From JAYQKL01 sp049889535 (GTDB lineage: Bacteria > Pseudomonadota > Alphaproteobacteria > RS24): 64,000 nt of DNA. The position numbers were made by a program, and so were the translations under genes. Shown here in pieces: positions 17,854 to 25,925 of the stretch (the first letter of the stretch is position 1; every line of letters begins with the position of its first letter). Where the stretch lies: the NCBI GenBank assembly GCA_049889535.1, contig JBMHDF010000015.1, positions 3,250 to 67,249 on the forward strand. The letters run 5' to 3'. The notes beneath the pieces were generated by a model that was given only the letters and a program-made list of their open reading frames with translations, had not been told where the DNA came from and did not search any database.

Positions 17854-19812
17854 TTATTGGCAAGACAGACATTCTTCATAATCCGCCGCTGCTGGCGCAG
17901 GCGCACTTGCCGCAGGACTGCCTTTCTCGTCTTTTTCAGCACGCTGAATAGACAAAGAGCGACAATAGTAAAGGCTTTTCACCCCGCGCTTCCAAGCCTG
18001 GAAATGCACTTGGTGTAAATCGCGCTTATGCACATTGGCGGGCAAAAACACATTGAGTGATTGCGCCTGATCAATTAGTTCAGCGCGGTCACCCGCCAGC
18101 TCAATCAAATAACGCTGGTCGATTTCAAAAGCGGTTTTAAACACTGCTTTTTCATCATCTGTCAAAAAGTCAAGATGCATCACAGAGCCGCCATTGGTTA
18201 CAATGCTTGACCAGGTATCATCATCATTATGACCCTTTTCATCAAGCAATTTTGAAAGGTGACGATTACGGACATTAAAGGAACCCGACAGCGTTTTATG
18301 GGTGAAGCTATTGGCGGCAATCGGTTCAATACCAGGACTCGCGCCCCCGCAAATAATAGAAATCGACGCGGTGGGGGCAATGGCGGTTTTATTTGAAAAA
18401 CGCTCATTCATGCCGCATTCAGCCGCATCTGGGCAGGCGCCGCGCTCTTCAGCCAATTGCTTGGACGAAACATCTACCTGCTCTTGAATATGGGTGAAAA
18501 TACGTTTGTTCCAGACTTTCGCCATCACCGACTCCCACGGAATCATATTGGCTTGCAAGAAAGAATGGAAACCCATCACACCCAAACCGACACTCCGCTC
18601 GCGCATGGCTGAATAGCGGGCCTTTGCCATGCTATCGGGAGCGCGTTGAATAAAATCTTCCAGCACATTATCTAAAAAGCGCATCACATCTGGGATAAAG
18701 TTTTCGTCATCTTGCCATTCATCAAATTTTTCGACATTCAAAGATGACAAGCAACACACAGCTGTGCGGTTTTCGCCAAGATGGTCCTCGCCAGTCGGCA
18801 AAGTGATTTCGGCACAAAGGTTAGATGTTTTGACTTCCAGATTGAGCAGCTTTTGATGTTCGGGGCGCGCATTATTCACTGTGTCTTTAAACACCATATA
18901 AGGCTCACCTGTTTCAACACGAGCTGTCAGCATACGAATCCACAAATCCCGTGCTTTTAAGGTTTCTTGAACAGAGCCATCTTTAGGGCTGCGCAGCGCC
19001 CACTCTTCATCAGCTTCAACCGCGCGCATAAAGGCATCAGAAATTAGGATACCATGATGCAAGTTGAGGGCTTTGCGATTTGGGTCGCCGCCTGTTGGAC
19101 GACGAATTTCGATGAATTCTTCAATTTCAGGGTGGTCAACAGGCAAATAAACCGCTGCAGAACCACGTCGTAAAGAGCCTTGAGAAATCGCCAATGTCAG
19201 GCTATCCATCACACGAATAAACGGAATAATGCCTGAAGTTTTACCATTTTGACCGACTTTTTCGCCAATAGAGCGCAAATTGCCCCAATAGCTACCAATG
19301 CCACCGCCACGCGAGGCCAGCCAGACATTCTCGTTCCATAAATTCACAATATCGCCCAGACTGTCATCCGCTTCATTCAAGAAGCAAGAAATCGGCAGAC
19401 CTCTATCGGTGCCACCATTAGATAAAATCGGGGTTGCGGGCATAAACCATAATTTTGAACAATAATCATAAATACGCTGCGCATGCGCGCCATCATCACC
19501 GTAATAAGAGGCGACGCGGGCAAATAAATCTTGAAACTTTTCACCAGGCAATAGATAGCGATCCAATAGGGTCGCCTTACCAAATTCAGTCAATAAAGAG
19601 TCGCGCGAAGCATCAATTTTCACGCTCGGACGCGACTCAAACTGGACCACTTGGTCGACATTTTCAAAATTCATACGCGGTTCATCAGCGTTTTTATCAC
19701 CTTCAGCGCTGCGCTTTGTATGAACCTCTTTCGATGCGATATCTAGCATTTCTTGTACCTGTTGCTCCGCCAGTTCGACCTGCCCCTGCTTACGATCTGA
19801 ATTATTAAACAT
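17854..19812 (-). CDS. nrdA: Ribonucleotide reductase class Ia, alpha subunit
   Basis: 652 residues. Catalytic residues are visible: C143 (PISCFL), N331-C333-E335 (NLCAEI), C353/C354 (TAVCC), the radical-transfer tyrosine pair in SLYYCRS, and the C-terminal reducible pair in ECLSCQ. It reduces NDPs to dNDPs with NrdB. The first ~65 residues are polar and show no ATP-cone motif, so overall dATP inhibition through a cone is probably absent from this chain. The upstream region holds an NrdR box, a DnaA box and a structured leader, described separately. Confidence 0.97.
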   Translation of the reverse strand: MFNNSDRKQGQVELAEQQVQEMLDIASKEVHTKRSAEGDKNADEPRMNFENVDQVVQFESRPSVKIDASRDSLLTEFGKATLLDRYLLPGEKFQDLFARVASYYGDDGAHAQRIYDYCSKLWFMPATPILSNGGTDRGLPISCFLNEADDSLGDIVNLWNENVWLASRGGGIGSYWGNLRSIGEKVGQNGKTSGIIPFIRVMDSLTLAISQGSLRRGSAAVYLPVDHPEIEEFIEIRRPTGGDPNRKALNLHHGILISDAFMRAVEADEEWALRSPKDGSVQETLKARDLWIRMLTARVETGEPYMVFKDTVNNARPEHQKLLNLEVKTSNLCAEITLPTGEDHLGENRTAVCCLSSLNVEKFDEWQDDENFIPDVMRFLDNVLEDFIQRAPDSMAKARYSAMRERSVGLGVMGFHSFLQANMIPWESVMAKVWNKRIFTHIQEQVDVSSKQLAEERGACPDAAECGMNERFSNKTAIAPTASISIICGGASPGIEPIAANSFTHKTLSGSFNVRNRHLSKLLDEKGHNDDDTWSSIVTNGGSVMHLDFLTDDEKAVFKTAFEIDQRYLIELAGDRAELIDQAQSLNVFLPANVHKRDLHQVHFQAWKRGVKSLYYCRSLSIQRAEKDEKGSPAASAPAPAAADYEECLSCQ

Positions 19813-19892
19813 CTTGCCCTACCTCTATTTCAAAGAGAAAAATGGTTTCAACCGCCATTGCCTCTTGATAACTCTTAATAAGTCCTAGATTC

Positions 19893-19974
19893 AGGGCGCA
19901 GCTTGCATGCGGTGTGCGTGAACACTCCGGGAATCTTGCTATTCCTTCGGTATGAAAACTTATCCCTGCGCCCT
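19893..19974 (-). ncRNA. Structured 5' leader of nrdA (candidate cis-regulatory RNA)
   Basis: In the nrdA direction a perfect 9-bp stem (AGGGCGCAG 19974-19966 with CTGCGCCCT 19901-19893) closes an 82-nt domain. Inside are a hairpin CCG-aa-GGAAT/ATTCC-CGG with a 6-nt loop (19950-19927) and a hairpin GTGT/ACAC. Single-stranded joining segments link them, giving a three-way-junction layout. It sits between the predicted promoter and nrdA, ending about 80 nt before the ATG. I could not match it to a riboswitch family I know. Structure was worked out by eye. Confidence 0.5.
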
Positions 19975-20002
19975 CTCCCATTTTTGGTTGAGAACACTCG
20001 AA

Positions 20003-20040
20003 CTACAACATATAGTGTCTGAACCGATTCAAATCGTCAA
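20003..20040 (-). promoter_or_regulatory. nrdAB promoter with NrdR box
   Basis: Positions 20003-20018 match the NrdR consensus (ACACWATATATWGTGT) at 13 of 16 positions, with one half perfect (TATAGTGT). On the minus strand TTGACG (20040-20035) can serve as -35 with CACTAT at 17 bp as a weak -10; the NrdR box covers that -10. This fits repression by NrdR-ATP/dATP. A GANTC site (20026-20030) lies in the spacer. Only one convincing box was found, whereas NrdR boxes usually occur as pairs. Confidence 0.6.
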
Positions 20041-20152
20041 CACCTTGTGAATAATTTTTTTTAAAAAAATGCATTTTTTTTACAAAAAAATTAAAAAAAG
20101 GGAGTTTTCTCTATTTTTATGTGAAAAAAAATTTTTCAAATTTTCAAAAAAA

Positions 20153-20161
20153 TTATCCACA
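20153..20161 (+). promoter_or_regulatory. DnaA box upstream of nrdA
   Basis: TTATCCACA is a perfect consensus DnaA box. A one-mismatch copy in the opposite orientation (TGTGAATAA, 20046-20054) lies at the other end of a roughly 100-bp tract that is almost all A and T. Together they lie upstream of the nrdA promoter; DnaA control of nrd genes is known in E. coli and of nucleotide genes in Caulobacter. Whether DnaA acts here is inferred. The rest of the ~385-bp gap between nrdA and the next gene is the leader and promoter described separately plus A/T runs. Confidence 0.5.
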
Positions 20162-20198
20162 GATAGTTTTAAATCAGGACAGCTTTTAACACGGCTTA

Positions 20199-20513
20199 TC
20201 AAATTGACCGATTGTTTATGAAGCGTGTGAAACGAAAACTAAGCCAAAATACGCTCACAATATTGCCCAATACCAATAAAGAAGCCACCCAAATCAGGGC
20301 AACCAGCTTATTGGGCTCGAAAAAAACCATTAAACTCGCCATGCAAAGCGCGCCTAGTGCTAAATCAGCAAATGTCACCAACCACCAGGGCTGGTCAAAA
20401 ATCCGCTGAAACCCTGGTAACGGGGCCGTCAAATGCGCCCAAACGCATAGCCCCACAAACAGTGCCAGCATCACCCATAGGAAAATATGATAAGGGGTGG
20501 AAAAATTTTTCAT
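20199..20513 (-). CDS. Small inner-membrane protein
   Basis: 104 residues from ATG 20513, which has GGGAG 8 bases upstream (a TTG at 20528 is less well placed). Three hydrophobic segments are predicted (HIFLWVMLALFVGLCVW, VTFADLALGALCMASLMVFF, LVALIWVASLLVLGNIVSVF), separated by short polar loops. No family recognised with confidence. It is divergent from the msrB-like gene. Confidence 0.75.
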   Translation of the reverse strand: MKNFSTPYHIFLWVMLALFVGLCVWAHLTAPLPGFQRIFDQPWWLVTFADLALGALCMASLMVFFEPNKLVALIWVASLLVLGNIVSVFWLSFRFTRFINNRSI

Positions 20514-20611
20514 GGTTCTATCTCCCAAATAGTCGCTGGACTAAAGCAAACAGTCCCGGCGCGCATATGAAATGTCACAAAAAAGGCTTATTTTAAAACT
20601 ATAGGGTGATT

Positions 20612-21172
20612 ATGAAAAACAGCAATCAAAGCATATTGAAACCGACACTGCGTCGCCTGTTCGCTCTGTTTATATTGATGAATGTGACCCCAGCCACACA
20701 AGCCAGCGATACGCTATCCGCTCCCAATTGGCAGGATTACCAAAAGCCTGCTGAGAAAATCCTTAAACAACAACTCAGCCCTTTGGCTTTTGCGGTCACG
20801 CAAAAAGATGCCACCGAACCCGCCTTTAACAATAAATATTGGGATCATAAAGCGGCAGGCATTTATGTAGATATTTTATCTGGCGCGCCGCTTTTTTCAT
20901 CACGCGATAAATATCGCAGCGGCACTGGCTGGCCATCTTTTACCCGCCCGATTAACGACAATCTGATTATTGAAAAAATCGATTTTAAACTAATCTGGCC
21001 GCGCACTGAGGTTCGGTCGCGTCATGGCGATAATCATCTTGGACATGTTTTCAAAGATGGTCCCGCCCCGACGGGTTTACGCTATTGTATGAATTCTGCC
21101 GCTTTGCGCTTCATCCCGCGCGCGCAAATGCTGGCACAGGGTTATGGTGAATATCTCAAATATGTTGAGTAA
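20612..21172 (+). CDS. msrB: Exported peptide-methionine (R)-S-oxide reductase (MsrB)
   Basis: 186 residues. A basic start and hydrophobic stretch ending in PATQASD suggest a Sec signal peptide, so the enzyme should act in the periplasm. The MsrB domain shows RSGTGWPSF, EVRSRHGDNHLGHVF and the catalytic cysteine in RYCMNSAALRF. The zinc-binding CxxC pairs of classical MsrB are missing. It reduces methionine-R-sulfoxide. The ATG at 20612 follows AGGG at 5 bases; a GTG at 20606 is an alternative. Its reductant is unknown; CcdA encoded 3 kb downstream is a possible source of periplasmic thiol electrons. Confidence 0.92.
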   Translation: MKNSNQSILKPTLRRLFALFILMNVTPATQASDTLSAPNWQDYQKPAEKILKQQLSPLAFAVTQKDATEPAFNNKYWDHKAAGIYVDILSGAPLFSSRDKYRSGTGWPSFTRPINDNLIIEKIDFKLIWPRTEVRSRHGDNHLGHVFKDGPAPTGLRYCMNSAALRFIPRAQMLAQGYGEYLKYVE

Positions 21173-21178
21173 GTAAAA

Positions 21179-22069
21179 TCAGGCAAGGGCTGGCAGAAGT
21201 TTTTCGAATATTGTTTTTATAATGACTTGTGGTTGTTCCATAGGTAAAAAATGTGAACTCCCTGCCACAATCTCATGACTGATGCACTCTGCGTGTTTTT
21301 GAAAAGGTCGGTAATGAAAAACGGTCGAGCCTTTTTCGCCCCGCAAAATAACATAAGGCGTGACAAGCTTGGCCAGCGCCGCATATGTATCATGTCCCTG
21401 AGCAGAAAAATTAGCCGCCTCCCACGCAGGCGCACAGGCAAGCTGCAAAACCTGCGTGCCTGTTTCATCTGTGGCCGGCAAGGTGGCGTGCTTAATGTAA
21501 TCTTGCAAAAACGCATCGTCCCAACTCCGAAAAGACGCGCGGCCATGATAGCGTTGCCAGATTTCTTCTTGGCTTTTGAAAATGGATTTGCGGTTCAACG
21601 CCCCTTCTACAAGTTTTGCCTCAGCTGAGCGTCCAGTTAGGCTTCGGAAAATTTTTTCCAACCATAAAAAGAATTTCGGAAAAGCAACCGGATCCGCCAA
21701 CACAAGAGCACGCACTAAATCTGGTCGTTCAGCCGCCACCAAAAGGCTGGTCGTTGCGCCCATACTATGACCGCCTAAAATAATCTTTTGGTTATGGCGC
21801 GCCACCAAAACCTCAAGCATGGCAATCATATCATCGCGATAAAGATACCAATCCTGATGCTGGTTTGGGTTGGCGGTCAGTTTGGTATGGCCATGCCCGC
21901 GCGCATCCCACGCATAGACCGTCATCTTATCGCTTATTGGTCGCAGCATGCTGTCATAAGTGCGCCCGCTATAACCGTTCGCATGCGCCCAATGAAATAT
22001 AGGCGCATCATCAACCGCACAGCTGCGCCCATGCAAAGCCAAATCGTCAATTATCATTTCACAGCGCAT
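21179..22069 (-). CDS. Alpha/beta hydrolase
   Basis: 296 residues. The nucleophile elbow is GGHSMGA, preceded by the oxyanion-hole region (HWAHANGYSGRTYD) and AWDARGHGHT. The C-terminal GSSHFLPMEQP supplies the histidine. This is the general alpha/beta hydrolase fold with a helical cap; substrate unknown. GGGGGAAG lies just before the ATG. Convergent with msrB, which ends 6 bp away. Confidence 0.9.
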   Translation of the reverse strand: MRCEMIIDDLALHGRSCAVDDAPIFHWAHANGYSGRTYDSMLRPISDKMTVYAWDARGHGHTKLTANPNQHQDWYLYRDDMIAMLEVLVARHNQKIILGGHSMGATTSLLVAAERPDLVRALVLADPVAFPKFFLWLEKIFRSLTGRSAEAKLVEGALNRKSIFKSQEEIWQRYHGRASFRSWDDAFLQDYIKHATLPATDETGTQVLQLACAPAWEAANFSAQGHDTYAALAKLVTPYVILRGEKGSTVFHYRPFQKHAECISHEIVAGSSHFLPMEQPQVIIKTIFEKLLPALA

Positions 22070-22249
22070 GCTTCCCCCGCAGTCACTCTAGATATTGAGA
22101 ATTACCACAAATCTCAACCTGTCTCCATGACTTAAAGCAGCCTGCTCTCACGGCCAATAAAGAGCAAAGATTTTATGGCAGTTTCTGGTCACAATCAGGA
22201 TTTTGTGCTAGGAAAAGTCAGGTCGTAATCCAGCCATTGGAATTTATAC

Positions 22250-23176
22250 ATGCAAATTTATCTGCCTATTGCCGAAATCAGTGTCAGCATGTTTTTGCTG
22301 CTTGGCATGGGCGGGCTTGTGGGCTTTTTGTCTGGCATGTTTGGCGTTGGTGGCGGGTTCTTAATGACCCCTTTACTAATATTTGCTGGCATTCCACCTG
22401 CCGTGGCGGTGGCGACGGAAGCCAATCAAATTTTAGCCTCCTCCGTGTCGGGCGGACTTGCGCATTGGCAAAGGCGCGCTGTCGATATCAAAATGGGGAC
22501 GGTCCTGTTTATCGGTGGTTTGATGGGCTCTTTTGTTGGGGTTCAAATTTATGCGGAATTGCGTGCCATTGGCCAAATCGATTTATTCATTTATCTTTCT
22601 TATGTGATATTTCTCGGTGTCATTGGCAGCCTAATGCTGGTTGAGAGCCTGCGCGCCATTCGCTCTGCCCAACTCGGAAAGCCGATACCCGCCAAGCGGC
22701 CCGGCCAACATAGCTGGATTCACGGCCTGCCATTTCGCATGCGGTTTCGTGCCTCTAATTTATATACCAGCATCATTCCGCCGATTATGATTGGCTTTAT
22801 TGTGGGTATTTTGGCAGCCATTATGGGTGTCGGGGGCGGCTTTATCATGGTGCCAGCCATGATTTATATTTTGCGCATGCCCACTAATGTTGTGGTCGGA
22901 ACCTCACTGTTCCAAATCATTTTTGTAACCGCTGCCGTGTCTATTATGCATGCGGTGCAAAACCAAACTGTTGATATTTTGCTTGGTTTTATCTTATTGA
23001 TTGGTGGTGTGATTGGGGCGCAAATTGGCGCGCGTGCCGGGCAAAAATTGCGGGCTGAACAATTGCGCGCCTTTTTGGCACTTCTCGTTCTGGCAGTGGG
23101 CATTAAAATCCTGCTGGATTTAATTATCCAACCAGATGAATTGTATTCTTTCATTAAAATACAGGAATACAAATAA
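22250..23176 (+). CDS. TauE/SafE family sulfite/organosulfur exporter
   Basis: 308 residues with about eight hydrophobic segments. Both halves carry the family repeat: GFLSGMFGVGGGFLMTPLLI early and GILAAIMGVGGGFIMVPAMIY in the middle. TauE/SafE proteins move sulfite, sulfoacetate or related anions across the inner membrane. The stop overlaps the start of the TIGR02186 gene (TAATG), so the two proteins are coupled; this pair is common in alphaproteobacteria. Confidence 0.9.
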   Translation: MQIYLPIAEISVSMFLLLGMGGLVGFLSGMFGVGGGFLMTPLLIFAGIPPAVAVATEANQILASSVSGGLAHWQRRAVDIKMGTVLFIGGLMGSFVGVQIYAELRAIGQIDLFIYLSYVIFLGVIGSLMLVESLRAIRSAQLGKPIPAKRPGQHSWIHGLPFRMRFRASNLYTSIIPPIMIGFIVGILAAIMGVGGGFIMVPAMIYILRMPTNVVVGTSLFQIIFVTAAVSIMHAVQNQTVDILLGFILLIGGVIGAQIGARAGQKLRAEQLRAFLALLVLAVGIKILLDLIIQPDELYSFIKIQEYK

Positions 23177-23940
23177 TGTCATTTTTATCGCCAATCCGCA
23201 TTGCTGCTAGATTTTTAGTTCTTTTGTTAATGAGCATATCAGCGTTGCCTGCGCAGGCGCTGGTTACAGATTTGTCCAAAAACGAAGTTGCGATTGAAAC
23301 CAATTTCACTGGCGAAAGCGTCTTGTTGTTTGGCGCGATTGAGCAGGTCAAACCAGATGCACAAGATATTGTGGTGATTATTAAGGGGCCCGACCAAGCC
23401 CTGACCGTGCGCCGAAAAAATCAAAATTTCGGTATTTGGGTTAATGATGAAAAACAAAGTTTTCAAAAAGTCCCTTCATATTATGCGGTGGCCAGCACTC
23501 GAAAATTATCTGAAATTGCGACAGACACAGAGCTGGCACGCCACGCCGCTGGTCTGGATAATTTGCCCGTCACACTTGCGGGCAATCAACATGGTGAGTT
23601 TCAACAATTTATCAATGGGTTAATCCGCAATAAACAGGCCGCGGGGTTATATCGCCAAACTGAAAATGGTGTGCAACTCATTGGGGGGCGTTTGTTTCGG
23701 GCCGAGATTGACTTGCCTTCTGGCATTCCGGTCGGCCGTTATGAAGCCCGCATTTTATTATTTGAAAATGGCAAAGTCATCAGCCAGCAATCCAACAAAA
23801 TTGATGTCGGTATTAGCGGGGTTGAACAATTGCTCTATAGCTGGGCGCATGGCCAACCCATGCTATATGGTATTGTCGGCGTTATTATTTCAGTTTTTTG
23901 CGGTTGGGGTACAGCCAGTCTCTTCCGTCGCCGCAGTTAA
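23176..23940 (+). CDS. TIGR02186 family membrane-anchored periplasmic protein
   Basis: 254 residues. An N-terminal signal peptide (ending LPAQALV) is followed by a beta-rich periplasmic domain of ~190 residues, and a single C-terminal transmembrane helix (YGIVGVIISVFCGWGTASLF) ends in RRRS. The sequence pattern matches the uncharacterised TIGR02186 family. It overlaps the TauE/SafE gene by one base, so it is likely an accessory part of that exporter. Confidence 0.85.
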   Translation: MSFLSPIRIAARFLVLLLMSISALPAQALVTDLSKNEVAIETNFTGESVLLFGAIEQVKPDAQDIVVIIKGPDQALTVRRKNQNFGIWVNDEKQSFQKVPSYYAVASTRKLSEIATDTELARHAAGLDNLPVTLAGNQHGEFQQFINGLIRNKQAAGLYRQTENGVQLIGGRLFRAEIDLPSGIPVGRYEARILLFENGKVISQQSNKIDVGISGVEQLLYSWAHGQPMLYGIVGVIISVFCGWGTASLFRRRS

Positions 23941-23986
23941 ATTTTGAAGATACAAAGAGATAAAGAAAAATAAGGACGGACCAATC

Positions 23987-24736
23987 ATGGCAGATGGATT
24001 TTTATTTTCTCTGATGCTGGCAGCGCTAGGTGGGCTTCTCAGTTTTCTCTCGCCATGTGTCTTGCCGCTGGTGCCAGGTTATTTATGCTTTGCCGCTGGC
24101 ATGGATTATGACGAGTTAACTGAGGCCAATCGCCAAGCGATTTATGCGCGTGTGTTACCGTCAGCTTTGGCCTTTGTGCTTGGGTTTTCAGTTGTGTTTA
24201 TCAGTCTTGGCGCGGGGGCGGCAGCGATAAACCCGTTTATATTGGGCCATAAAGATATTTTAGGCAAAATCGCGGGCGTGTTTATCATTCTGCTTGGTTT
24301 GCATATGAGCGGCATCCTACGTCTGAATTTTTTGCAAAAAGAGCTGCGCGTGCAAAAACGCGTTGAAAAAAACAAATCATGGCAATGGCTGTCTGCCTTT
24401 GGCTTGGGACTGGCTTTTGCATTTGGCTGGACGCCCTGCATTGGCCCAATTTTAGCAACCATTTTAACGCTGGCCGCTTCCAGCGATAGCCTAACCGATG
24501 GCATTATTCTGCTTAGTTTTTATGCGCTTGGGCTGGGAGTGCCGTTCATCCTCACAGCTTTGGGGGTTTCATATTTTATGCAATCAAGTAGCCGCATAAA
24601 AAAACATATGCGCAAAATTGAAATCTTCACGGGCGGACTTTTAATGGCAACCGGTTTGTTAATTTATCTCGGTTCCTTGCAAAATCTGGCGACCTATTTA
24701 CTTGATTGGTTCCCCTTCATGTCCAAGCTTGGTTAA
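23987..24736 (+). CDS. ccdA: Cytochrome c biogenesis protein CcdA (thiol-reductant transporter)
   Basis: 249 residues with six predicted transmembrane helices. The two redox cysteines are in FLSPCVLPLVPGY and GWTPCIGPIL, the hallmarks of CcdA/DsbD-beta. CcdA carries reducing equivalents from cytoplasmic thioredoxin to periplasmic partners, for cytochrome c maturation or other thiol proteins. AAGGA lies before the start. It follows the TauE-TIGR02186 pair by 46 bp, on the same strand. Confidence 0.94.
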   Translation: MADGFLFSLMLAALGGLLSFLSPCVLPLVPGYLCFAAGMDYDELTEANRQAIYARVLPSALAFVLGFSVVFISLGAGAAAINPFILGHKDILGKIAGVFIILLGLHMSGILRLNFLQKELRVQKRVEKNKSWQWLSAFGLGLAFAFGWTPCIGPILATILTLAASSDSLTDGIILLSFYALGLGVPFILTALGVSYFMQSSSRIKKHMRKIEIFTGGLLMATGLLIYLGSLQNLATYLLDWFPFMSKLG

Positions 24737-24763
24737 TCAAAATTTCAGCCTATTAATCACATC

Positions 24764-25249
24764 ATGACAAAGACACACACCACTCAAACAGATAAACAAA
24801 TCCCATTGCCAGCCCTCATGCTTGGCGGGGCGGGTCTTCTTCCATTTCTTCTGCCAACCCTTGTGGCTTTGACGCCCGCGCTGGAGAGCTGGCGACAGGT
24901 TGGGGTGATGTTTACCCTGACTTATGGCGCGGTTATTTTATCTTTTATGGCGGGCATTCGTTGGGGAACGAGCATGTTGGTTTATCAACAAGACCAAATG
25001 CAGCTAACAAAAGGATTAAGCCTGAGTGTGATACCCGCCCTGCTCGCCTATTTCCTGTTAATTTTTCCGGCCAATATATGGGCGCCATTGGCGCTGGCCT
25101 TATTGCATATTTTGCAAGCAGCATCAGATATACGGGCCAGTCAAAAAGGCGAATTGCCAGCATGGTATGCCAACCTTCGATTTGGATTAACCTTTGGTGC
25201 CAGTGCGTGTCTGTTAGCGGTTGCAGGGGTGCAATTAGGACTTACTTAA
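24764..25249 (+). CDS. DUF3429 family membrane protein
   Basis: 161 residues with about five hydrophobic segments. The central FMAGIRWGTSM stretch and overall helix spacing match DUF3429, a family of unknown function found in proteobacteria. It follows ccdA by 27 bp and may belong to the same transcript. Its last 8 bp overlap the convergent TetR gene. Confidence 0.8.
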   Translation: MTKTHTTQTDKQIPLPALMLGGAGLLPFLLPTLVALTPALESWRQVGVMFTLTYGAVILSFMAGIRWGTSMLVYQQDQMQLTKGLSLSVIPALLAYFLLIFPANIWAPLALALLHILQAASDIRASQKGELPAWYANLRFGLTFGASACLLAVAGVQLGLT

Positions 25250-25868
25250 TCTCTGCCAGCCCATCAATCCCTTCTAGAGCAAGGGTCGCGGCAAATTTTG
25301 CTGCCTGCTGCGGGTCGGGATTCTCGCGCTTCATCATCACATCTAAAATCGAAAACGCAATACCTGTTGCGGCGGCGGCCAGATAATCCACATCAATTTG
25401 TGGCAGGTCATTTTTGTGAATGTAAATCTGAATATCCTGACGCAGCTCATCAAGGCCCGCGCGAATTTGGGGACCACTCACATGCCCGCCCTCGCGCCCA
25501 CGATTGGAGCGAACCAATGCATAATCGGCAGGGTTTTCAGCAAAAAACGCAAAATAGGCGTAAAAGCTTTCCTCAACACTTTTCTCAAGCGTGTCAGCCT
25601 GACGGCGGCTTTGCGACAAACGCGCACGCAAACGCTCCCCCATATCTTCAATCAATGCTTGGAAGATTTCCTCTTTGCCCTGAAAATAATTGTAAAAAGT
25701 GCCGCTCGCCAAACCTGTTTGACGGATAATATCGCGCACAGTCGTGGCGCCAAACCCGCGTTCAGAAAACACACGCCGCGCCGCTTTTAAAATCGCGATA
25801 TTATTATCGACCCGTTTCGTGTAACGCCGGCCTTTTTTTGCTTCGCCACTGGACTCTAAGTGTGACAT
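25242..25868 (-). CDS. TetR-family transcriptional regulator
   Basis: 208 residues. The N-terminal helix-turn-helix is typical: ILKAARRVFSERGFGATTVRDI then LASGTFYNYFQGKEEIFQAL. The C-terminal ligand domain (residues ~90-200) is not assignable to a ligand class. Neighbours do not reveal the target: it is convergent with DUF3429 and lies in front of the pyrD unit on the same strand, about 55 bp after the PyrD-ArsC stop. Confidence 0.9.
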   Translation of the reverse strand: MSHLESSGEAKKGRRYTKRVDNNIAILKAARRVFSERGFGATTVRDIIRQTGLASGTFYNYFQGKEEIFQALIEDMGERLRARLSQSRRQADTLEKSVEESFYAYFAFFAENPADYALVRSNRGREGGHVSGPQIRAGLDELRQDIQIYIHKNDLPQIDVDYLAAAATGIAFSILDVMMKRENPDPQQAAKFAATLALEGIDGLAEIK

Positions 25869-25925
25869 AAATTTCTCCCCCCCGAGAGTAAAGCACTTAA
25901 TTTATTTTATGCCAAGCATATCGCA

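Noticed and set aside
20034..20053. Second NrdR box upstream of the first
   Set aside because: CAACACCTTGTGA matches poorly and spacing is not exact; not reported as a site.
20046..20161. Replication-origin-like AT tract with DnaA boxes
   Set aside because: Only one perfect and one near box, no cluster of boxes, no typical origin neighbours (dnaA, hemE, parAB) in the window; a promoter role near nrdA is simpler.
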